NCBI GenBank assembly: GCA_028281765.1
Contig: JANQJF010000019.1
Coordinates: 36,749-100,748 of the forward strand
From: Planctomycetota bacterium
Lineage (GTDB): Bacteria > Planctomycetota > UBA1135 > UBA2386
Direction: 5' to 3'
DNA length: 64,000 nucleotides
Below are positions 10,207 to 18,400 of the stretch, piece by piece (the stretch's first letter is position 1; every line of letters begins with the position of its first letter). The position numbers and the translations under genes were made by a program. A model generated the notes under the pieces. That model saw only the letters and a list, made by a program, of their open reading frames with translations, had not been told where the DNA came from and did not search any database.

Positions 10207-10333
10207 CGGCGACGGGCACGGGCGACGCGATGGCGGTCGAAGTAGCTAGGGAAAGGGGGGTGCAGCTGTGACTGCGCGCGATCGCAAATAGGCCGTATTA
10301 GTCCAGAATTAAAGTCATTTGACTGCTAACACC

Positions 10334-11079
10334 ATGTCTGATATCCTTTTCGAACTCGTGATGAGTCGGGCATCGAAGATGAGATCGAGGGTGAAGCCGG
10401 GCTTGCTGGCGTTTCCGCTCGGCTGGGGCGGCTTCCGGAAAGGGCGGGGCGAAAGCGACAGGCGGCTCGCGAGCGCGTGTCACACAAGAAGAAGGCAGAG
10501 CTCGTGAAGGGGTGCCCTCTGCACGTCACGATGCGGCTGCGAGAGGGACTTCCCTCCCTGCGACGCAAGGACACGTATGCCGTACTCCGTGAAGCCTTCG
10601 CAAGGGCCAAGGACCGCTTCGGTTTCCGCCTGGTCCACTACTCCGTCATGGGCAACCACGTCCACGCAATCGTCGAGGCCGACGACCAACGTGCGCTGAC
10701 GCGTGGCATGACCGGACTCCTCGTTCGCATGGCGAGAGCACTGAACAAGCTCTGGTCGCGCCGCGGCAGGGTCTTCGATGACCACTACCACCAGCGTCAG
10801 ATCGAGACGCCCCGGGCGGTGCGACACGCCCTCGCCCACGTCTTGAACAACGCGCGACGCCACCGATACGCCATCGACGTCCTCGACGACTTCGCTTCCG
10901 GCCCCTGGTTCGACGGCTGGGCCATCCACATCGAGATCGTCGGCAAAGCCGCGCACTGGCGTCCTCCCGTCACACCTCCGCCCCCCGTCTCAGGGCCCCT
11001 TGCCCGTGCCCGCCCCGCTCACCCCAAAAAGCCCACCCCCCCTGTAACACTCCCCCCGCCCCCCAAGTCAGTCCCATGA
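10334..11079 (+). pseudogene. REP-associated tyrosine transposase (RAYT, IS200-like Y1_Tnp), apparently frameshifted near 10444
   Basis: Frame 2 (10334-10444) encodes MSDILFELVMSRASKMRSRVKPGLLAFPLGWGGFRKG; frame 1 continues AGRKRQAARERVSHKKKAELVKGCPLHVTMRLREGLPSLRRKDTY...VMGNHVHAIVEADD...FDDHYHQRQIETPRAVRHALAHVLNNARRH. The join requires one extra G. Confidence 0.85.
10976..10994 (-). repeat. Right copy of 19-bp inverted repeat flanking the RAYT gene
   Basis: CTCCGCCCCCCGTCTCAGG = reverse complement of 10188-10206. Confidence 0.85.
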
Positions 11080-11091
11080 AAGGACTGACCC

Positions 11092-11586
11092 ATGAAGCTC
11101 ACCAAGATCCTCGTTGCCCTCGCTGCCTTCGCCTTCGCCCCCGTCGCCGCCCACGCCCAGACCACCGGCGTCCCCGGCTTCAACGACTACATCGTCAACG
11201 GAACCCTCTCCGGCAGCACCTCGGCGCTGACCGTGAACGTTCCCGGCGGCGGCCCGACGATCTTCGAGCTGTCGTCGACACCCTTCACCCCGGTCGCGTT
11301 CTTCTTCTCGCTGTGCCCGGCGTCGCCGTGCTGGTTCCCGCTTTCGCCCGTCGGGTGTCCGATCCCGTTCACTGCGTGCAGCGGCACGACGAACAACTCG
11401 ATCGACATCGACTTCTCGTGCCCGACGCTCGTCATGTCGATGACGACCGACGCGTTCGGATTCGCGAGTTCGGTCATCAACCTGCCGCCGGGCATGGTGT
11501 TCTCGACGCAGGCGGGCGTGTTGCATCCGTGCGCCGCGCCGCCGATCCGGGTGATGATGTCGCAGGCCTACACGGTCACGACGTAG
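11092..11586 (+). CDS. Secreted hypothetical protein
   Basis: MKLTKILVALAAFAFAPVAAHAQ: Sec signal peptide with AHA-Q cleavage site. Confidence 0.8.
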   Translation: MKLTKILVALAAFAFAPVAAHAQTTGVPGFNDYIVNGTLSGSTSALTVNVPGGGPTIFELSSTPFTPVAFFFSLCPASPCWFPLSPVGCPIPFTACSGTTNNSIDIDFSCPTLVMSMTTDAFGFASSVINLPPGMVFSTQAGVLHPCAAPPIRVMMSQAYTVTT

Positions 11587-11603
11587 TCGTCAGCGGCCCG
11601 GGC

Positions 11604-12383
11604 TCAAGACCGCGCCGTCCGCGATCTCTGTGGCAGCAGTGGCTCCGTGAGCAGTCGCACGTATCCGCGACCGACCTCCTCCGGCGTTCCGAGCTCCTCC
11701 GGCTCGTGAGCTGGACGCTTGTACGTCCCGAAGACCAGGTCGAGAATCGGCATCAAGTTCGCGAAGTTGCAGTAGCCACCTTCGTGCCGCTCGTGATGCC
11801 AGTGGTGCAGCTCCGGCGACCCGAGCACGAACCGCAGCGGCCCGACCGGGATGCGCACGTTCGAGTGGATGAAGATCGCCCAGAGGCCGCGGAACGCCGC
11901 GACGCCGGCGATCGCGCCGACGGGGAAGCCGACGAGGATCGCCGGCAGGTTCTGCCAGAGCTGCGTGTAGAGCCCGTCGATCGGGTGCTCGCGGTGCGCG
12001 GCCAGCCAGTCGAGCCGTTCGGCGGTGTGGTGCACGCGGTGGAAGCGCCACAGGAAGTCGACGCGGTGCGAGAGTCGGTGACCCCAGTAGACGAAGAAGT
12101 CGCCGAGCAGCAGAACTTCGATCGTCTGCAGCCAGAACGGCTGCTCGCGCAGCGCCGCGCGCAGCCCGTCCATCGGGATCAGCTGGCACGCGTGCCACAC
12201 GCCGACGAGCGCGCTCACGACAAACACGGGCCAGACGAGGTACTGACCGAGGAAGAACAGCAGGTCCGTACCCCACTCGAAGCGGAACACACGCTGGCGC
12301 CGCGCGGCGAACGCGCGCTCGAGCGGAATGAACACGACCGCGAGGATCGCGAACCCGATCAGTGCTTGTTCGAGTTCGCTCAC
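11604..12383 (-). CDS. Sterol desaturase / fatty acid hydroxylase family membrane protein
   Basis: Diiron His clusters YWGHRLSHRVDFLWRFHRVHHTAE and HHWHHERHEGGYCNFA; multiple TM segments; GTG start overlapping the upstream stop. Confidence 0.9.
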   Translation of the reverse strand: MSELEQALIGFAILAVVFIPLERAFAARRQRVFRFEWGTDLLFFLGQYLVWPVFVVSALVGVWHACQLIPMDGLRAALREQPFWLQTIEVLLLGDFFVYWGHRLSHRVDFLWRFHRVHHTAERLDWLAAHREHPIDGLYTQLWQNLPAILVGFPVGAIAGVAAFRGLWAIFIHSNVRIPVGPLRFVLGSPELHHWHHERHEGGYCNFANLMPILDLVFGTYKRPAHEPEELGTPEEVGRGYVRLLTEPLLPQRSRTARS

Positions 12384-13006
12384 TTGCGCGGCTTCGGTTC
12401 CGTGGACTGCTGGTTCGCGGGCTTCTTCTTCGGATCGTTCACGAGGACGCGTCCGCTCTTCGAAGCGTAGAGGAACTCGGTGGGTGCCTCGTTCGTGGTG
12501 CTAGCCTGTGGGATCGACGACACGCTCAGCGTCTTCGAGCCCGAGAAGAACACCCCCGGCGGTTCCTGGACGTGCGGGTGAGTGGACCGCAACAGTTGGA
12601 GCAAGTCCGGTCGGACCGGGCGTCCGAGTTGCGGTAGCAGAGTGTCCACCGGGACCTGTGAGTGTTGCGCGACGTACTCGAGGTCGATGCGGCCGCTCTT
12701 GCTCGAGAACAAGAACTCGGGCTGGGTCGGCGTCTCGCCTGTTGGTGTCGACACGTCGATCGTCGCGAACTTGCTCGAGCCGTGGAACGCGGGCGGGACC
12801 GGGTCGGCTTGGTTCGCGACCTCGGGATCCGGCGGGCCGGCGGTCTCAAGGTCCGAGGCCGCGGGCGTCGGCTGTTCCGGTTCGTTCGTGTTCTCCGTGC
12901 CGCGCTGGTTCGCGCGCATGACCACGCACGCAGCGACGGTCAGGGCACAGGTGAGGGCGGCAGCGCGGAGGACCCAGTGTGGGCGAGACGGCGCGGGTTC
13001 TGACAT
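12380..13006 (-). CDS. Membrane-anchored hypothetical protein with SKSG-type repeats
   Basis: MSEPAPSRPHWVLRAAALTCALTVAACVVM anchor; repeats EFLFSSKSGRIDL, EFLYASKSGRVLV, AFHGSSKFATIDV, VFFSGSKTLSVSS; GTGA overlap with the downstream gene. Confidence 0.75.
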   Translation of the reverse strand: MSEPAPSRPHWVLRAAALTCALTVAACVVMRANQRGTENTNEPEQPTPAASDLETAGPPDPEVANQADPVPPAFHGSSKFATIDVSTPTGETPTQPEFLFSSKSGRIDLEYVAQHSQVPVDTLLPQLGRPVRPDLLQLLRSTHPHVQEPPGVFFSGSKTLSVSSIPQASTTNEAPTEFLYASKSGRVLVNDPKKKPANQQSTEPKPRK

Positions 13007-13091
13007 CGATGGATCTCGTCGGGGTTGCGGGCGATCGTCTTCGAAGCAAGAGGCGTGCCGAGGCGAGAAACAGCCGGTTCTCGTCCGATTG

Positions 13092-13109
13092 CGTATCCGA
13101 TCGGATACG
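13092..13109. promoter_or_regulatory. Perfect 18-bp palindrome, candidate regulator operator
   Basis: CGTATCCGATCGGATACG is identical to its reverse complement; lies 86 bp upstream of the start at 13006. Confidence 0.5.
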
Positions 13110-13136
13110 GGCGGCGCCGCGGAGATACGCGGCGCT

Positions 13137-15338
13137 CTAGTTCGTCAGGTTCTTGAACACGACGAAGCCCTGCGTCAGGAAGCCGCCGAGGACGAGCTCC
13201 GGACGGTCGTCGCCGTTGAGGTCGGCGAGCGCAGCGCTACTCGTGGTGAACGCGCCGGGGAATCGCAGCGACGACTCGATGCCGCCCTGGCCGTCATTGA
13301 GCAGCAGCTGGAACTCGCCGGCGAGCGACGTGACGATCAGGTCGGTCTGCTCGTCGTCGTTCAGATCCGCGTGCACGACCCGGTTCGGGCTCGGTCCGGT
13401 CGCGATCTCCGAGACGTCGAATGCGCCGTCTTCACTCGCGAGCATCAGGGACATCGAGCTGACTCCCGAGCCGTTCGTTGCGGCCAAGTCGACGCGGCCG
13501 TTGCCGTCGAAGTCGAGGCGGGTCAGACTCGATGGGATCTGCGGCAGAAGGATCTCGCCGACCATGACGAGCGTGCCGTCGAGCGCGAGGCGCACGATCT
13601 GCACCTTGGCCGCATTCTGGAACGAGATTGCGAGCTCGTTCTGACCGACCCCGCGGAAGTCACCGGCGGCGATGCCGGTTGGTGCGTCGGCGAACGTCGT
13701 CTCGGTCGGCGGGGAGAACGTTCCGTCGCCGTTGCCCGTCGCGACGCGAATCACGTTGTCGGTCGCGCCGACGACCAGGTCGTCGACCCCGTCGAGGCTG
13801 AGGTCGACGAGCTCGACGAGGCGTGGCTCGGGCGTCGCGACGAAGACGTCATCGGTAGGGATCACGTCGAACGCCTTCACGCCGCCGGCGGTCTTGTTGA
13901 GGCAGACCTTCACGCCGCCGTCGACCGCGACGGTGATGTCGGGCATGCCGTCCCCGTCCAGGTCGCGGATCGTCATGGCTTGGGCCGAACGCGTCTGAAT
14001 CGCGTCGGCCAGCGAGATCGTCGTGTCGACGATAAACGCCGGGTCTCGCGTCGGCAGCGACGTGTCGATCTCGAGAACGTGTAGGTCTTCGGCACCGAGT
14101 TCTGCGGCGACGACCTCATTCGCGCCGTCGCCGTCGATGTCGACGACCTGCGCGTCGCGCGCGCTGTTCGGCCCGACCGTGTGGTGGCGGCCGCCGGCGA
14201 GTCCGTCGTCGCGCGCGACCAGCAGGCAGATGCTGCTCGTGCCGACGCCCGCTGTCAGGAGGTCCGCGCGACCGTCGCCGTTGACGTCCCCCGCGAAGGG
14301 ACGCAGGGGTGCGCCGGTCGTGCCGATCCGCACGGAACGGCCGAGTGGGGCAGCCGCGTCTCCGGTGCCTTCGATGATCGTCACCGAGCGCGAGTCGATC
14401 ATCGCGACCGCGGTGTCGTCGATGCCGTCTCCGGTGAAGTCCGCTCCGACGCTGAATCCGGGCAAACCCTCGATCGGAATGGTCTGGATGACTTCGAACG
14501 CGGTGCCGTTCCACGTGACGGCTTGCACCGTTCGGCTGTTGAAGTTCGTGACCGTGAAGTCGTCGATCCCGTCGCCCGTCAAGTCGCCCGTCGCGATTCC
14601 GAACGGGCCGCTGTCGACGGAGACGACCTGCACGCCGGGGTGGACTCCGCCGGGTGCGCCGAGGAGGACGACGACCTGATCGCGATCGGTATCCGCGATC
14701 AGGACGTCCGGGATGTCGTCGCCGGTCACGTCGCCGACGCTGAGTCCGGCCGTTCGGCCCTCGGTTGGAACCGGGAGCTGCAGGCTCTGCTGGAACGTGC
14801 CGTCACCGTTGCCGATGAAGACTTCGACGAACGCCGGCGTGAGGTGGGTCAGCAGGATGTCCGGCACGCCGTCTTGGTTGCAGTCCTGCACGATCATCGC
14901 CGTCGGGATCGGGGTCGTGTACAGCGTTGCCGGTGGTTCGAACGTTCCGGTGCCGTCGTTGATCAGGACGTTGAGTTGGTCCTGCCGGTAGCTGCCGACG
15001 ACGAGGTCGATGTCGCCGTCGAGGTCGATGTCGGAAGCGCGAACCTCGGATCCGTCCAACGCGACGTCGTACGTCTCGGCAGACACGAATCCGTTGTCGC
15101 CGCTTCCGGAGAGGACCTGCAGAGCACCGGCCGGGTCGAGCGCCGCGAGGTCGGGGATGCCATCTCCCGTGAAGTCCGCGAGCTGCAGGTCGGTGACGTT
15201 CGTCAGGTCGAGGACGATCTCGATCTGCGTTTCGAACGCCACGGTCGGCAGCGCTCCCGCCGGTAGGATCAGCTCTCCGCGGTGCTCGACGCAGGCCGTC
15301 CCCAAGAACAAAGACGCAATGAGGGCGGACCGATGCAT
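13137..15338 (-). CDS. VCBS/FG-GAP repeat lipoprotein
   Basis: MHRSALIASLFLGTACVEHRGELILP lipobox; repeated DFTGDGIPD, DLDGDIDLVVG, DVNGDGRADLLTAG. Confidence 0.9.
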   Translation of the reverse strand: MHRSALIASLFLGTACVEHRGELILPAGALPTVAFETQIEIVLDLTNVTDLQLADFTGDGIPDLAALDPAGALQVLSGSGDNGFVSAETYDVALDGSEVRASDIDLDGDIDLVVGSYRQDQLNVLINDGTGTFEPPATLYTTPIPTAMIVQDCNQDGVPDILLTHLTPAFVEVFIGNGDGTFQQSLQLPVPTEGRTAGLSVGDVTGDDIPDVLIADTDRDQVVVLLGAPGGVHPGVQVVSVDSGPFGIATGDLTGDGIDDFTVTNFNSRTVQAVTWNGTAFEVIQTIPIEGLPGFSVGADFTGDGIDDTAVAMIDSRSVTIIEGTGDAAAPLGRSVRIGTTGAPLRPFAGDVNGDGRADLLTAGVGTSSICLLVARDDGLAGGRHHTVGPNSARDAQVVDIDGDGANEVVAAELGAEDLHVLEIDTSLPTRDPAFIVDTTISLADAIQTRSAQAMTIRDLDGDGMPDITVAVDGGVKVCLNKTAGGVKAFDVIPTDDVFVATPEPRLVELVDLSLDGVDDLVVGATDNVIRVATGNGDGTFSPPTETTFADAPTGIAAGDFRGVGQNELAISFQNAAKVQIVRLALDGTLVMVGEILLPQIPSSLTRLDFDGNGRVDLAATNGSGVSSMSLMLASEDGAFDVSEIATGPSPNRVVHADLNDDEQTDLIVTSLAGEFQLLLNDGQGGIESSLRFPGAFTTSSAALADLNGDDRPELVLGGFLTQGFVVFKNLTN

Positions 15339-15422
15339 GACTTCCGTAATCTCCGTACCACGGGTGCTATGACCCCGGCAGTCTAGCGGTCCGGGCACCG
15401 CGTCGCGAATCGCAGCGCGATG

Positions 15423-18400
15423 CTACCGGACCGTAAGTCGCAGCGGCTCCGCCCATCGCTGGGAGTCGGGCGTGTAGTAGAGATAGGCGCTCGACGCGGG
15501 GCCGGTCGTCGTGCCGGGGAGCGTGGCCACGCAGTCGACCGAGAACTCCTGCGTCGCGTTCGGCGCGAGAGCACGCCAGTAGAACGTCAGCGTGCGGCCG
15601 CGGACTTCCCAGAGATCGAACGAGCCGGCGTCGCGCAGGGCGTCGAGGACCGCGGTCGGAGCTCGCAAGCCCGCGGGGAGGCCCACGTTCGCGACCGACA
15701 TCGGCTGGCCGCGGTCGGTGCGATTCCGAACCGTGATGCGAACCGCGCTCGACTTACCCTCCTCGACCGAGCCCTCCGTGAGGGTGGTCTCGATCTCGAG
15801 CACGGCCTCCGGATCGTCCGCGGGCTGGTCGCTGTGATACGCGAGGTCGCACGCCCACGGGATCGGCGCGGCTGCACCGTCGAGTTCGACGACGAGGCTC
15901 AGCGTGTGGCGTCCCGGCGTGAGGTCCTCGGCCAGCTCGAAGCGGAGCGGGTTCGGATCCGCGGTTGAGAAGCTCGCGCGCGCGATTTCGCGATCGCCGG
16001 CGCGAACGACGAGCGTGCCCGAAGTCGGCGCGCTCCGGTTCTGCTGCGCGTTCGCGGTCAGCGCCTTGAGCGCCATGATCGTCGCCTGCGTCGCGCCGAA
16101 CGTGCCGCGCGCGGTCTGCTGCGACTGCAGGAACTGACACGCCTCGAAGATGCGGGCGCCGAACTCTTCGGCGTCCGCGAGCCACGCGAGCACCGCGAAC
16201 GCCGTCGTCTCGACGGCGAAGTCGCGCTCGCCGGACGCGGTGATGCTGGTCTCCTTGCCGAGCAAGCTACCGTCGTCACGCTGATTCTTCGCGAGTCGCT
16301 GCCGTGCCGCCGCAGCGGCGTCGGGTCGCGACGACTCGAGCGCGCACGCCGCGAGCGCAAGCTCGTACGCGTCGTCGGTCGTCGTGCTGCGGGTTGCGAG
16401 GCGCGCGAGCTCCGGCTCGAGCGTGGTCGAATCCTGGCCGGCGTAGATCAACGCGTAGGTGATGTACGCGTCGGTCACGGTTGCCGGTGCCGCGCCGAAC
16501 GCGTCGAGCGACTTGGGGTCGCGCAGGAAGCTCCCATCGCCCGAGCGCCGCGCCATGAGCCAGTCCCGCGTGCGCGTGACCATCTCGTCGTCGACGTCGA
16601 AGACCTGCGCCATGTCGCGGAACTCCATGAGTCCGTAGGCGGTCAGCGCTTCGTGACCGGGGTCCGAGCCGAACCATTCGTAGCCGCGCTTCGTGCACTC
16701 GTAGCCGGTGATCAGCTCGTAGCCCTTCGGCAGCAGTCGCTCGGCTTCCGCGACGACGGACGGGATGTTGTCGCCGGTCGCCTGCACGTAGGACAGGACG
16801 AGCGCGTTCGGGTAGTTCGAGCTCGAAGCCTGTTCGAAGCAGCCGTGCGGCTCCTGCAGGATTCCGTCGAGGCCCTGGCGAAGCGTCGATAGCGGCGACG
16901 GGAAGACCCGTAGCGTCAGCTTGGTCGATCCGTCGCTCGTGTCCTCCGGCACGACGACGACGAACTCGGACGCGTCGCTGCCGAGCATGCCGGCCCACGA
17001 GCGGCGGTGAGGGAAGCCGCGCGGGACCACGCGCAGCTCCCGGCGCACCTCGTCGCGGAACCGTCCGGCAGCGCCGAGAACGCGCAGGCTCGTCGGTCCG
17101 CCGGTCGGCGCCTCGATCGCGAGCGGCACGGTGACGCGACCGCGTCCGCCGTCGAGCTTCGCGCGCTGCATCGTGCTCTCGGTGCGTGCCGACCCCGACG
17201 CCGTGATCCTCAGCTCCGCTTCGTCGAAACGTGCGTCGGCGACGAGCCCGATCGGCAGGTCGATGGTATCGCCTGCGGTCAGCTCGACCGGCGTCGCGAC
17301 GTCCATGAAGAACGGCAGCTTGCTGTCGAACGCGATCGCGCCCTGGCCGACGCGCTGCGCGCCGTGTGCGCTGACGTGTGCGTCCCAGGTCGTGATGCGG
17401 TCGCTGAGGTCGAACCCGACCGTCGCTTCGCCTTTCTCGTCCGTGAAGAGGAGCGCGTTCCAGTAGACGGTCTCGGCGAAGTCGGTGCGCTCCGCGGTGC
17501 CGTGGTGGCGGTGCGCATACTCGCGGCCGGGCGCGGTACGGAGATACTCGAGCCGATAGGCGTCGTTCGCGAAGCGAGCGCGTTCGCGGAGCTCGGGCGC
17601 GAAGTCCTCGTCTGCTTCTTCTTCGACTTCCTCGTCGGCCTCCGGCTGCGCGAGAGGGTCGAGCTCCGGGGTCGCCTCGGGCACCGGTAGCAGCGCTTCG
17701 TCGAGTGGCTCGCCTTCGCCTTCGCCGCCGGTTCGAGGAACGACTTCCCAGTCGTCGAAGTCCGCGGCGTCCTCGGTTGGAGCCTCGGCATCGGCGAGGT
17801 TCGCCATGCCCGCGGCCATCTCGACGATGGTCTGTGGCATCGCGTCCTTCAGCGCGCTGGAGCGGAGCATCGACGGAAGGGACCAGGCGAACAGCGCGAC
17901 CATGACCGCGACGACGCATGCGTCGCCGCGCCAGTTGCGGGTGATGTCGAGGCGGCGTGCGCCCCAGGCGACACCGAACGCGAGGCCGTAGAGGATCAGT
18001 CCGAATACGGACAGCCATGCGGTCGCGACGAGATCGTCGTGGCTGCCGCGCGCATTGCGGCGCGCGGACGCGATGGCGCCCGGGTCGCGTTCGTTCTCGA
18101 TGAAGTCGATCTGCATGCCGACGCCGTCGAGCGAGCGCAGAGTGTCGAGGTCCATGCCGCGGCGCTCGCCGATTTCGTCCGGATCCGTGGCCCAGAGGAA
18201 GCGACGCCAGCCGAGCGTGCCGAGCAGCAGGTCGACGTGCTCCGGCTCGCCACCGGCCGACGGCAGGTAGTCGGCGAGGTCGTCCGGGATCGTGACGTCG
18301 CCGAGCAGGCTCGCGCGGTCGAGCAGGCCGACGCGCGGCTCTCCGTGCATCGACTGCACGCCGCGATCGGTCACCGAGATGCCGAGCGCGGCGGCGACCG

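Noticed and set aside
10434-10450. Programmed -1 frameshift in the RAYT gene
   Set aside because: The direction (-1) fits, but the sequence CGG AAA GGG C is not a canonical X-XXY-YYZ heptamer in the zero frame and I saw no clear downstream stimulator; mutation or sequencing indel is simpler. Kept only as an alternative.
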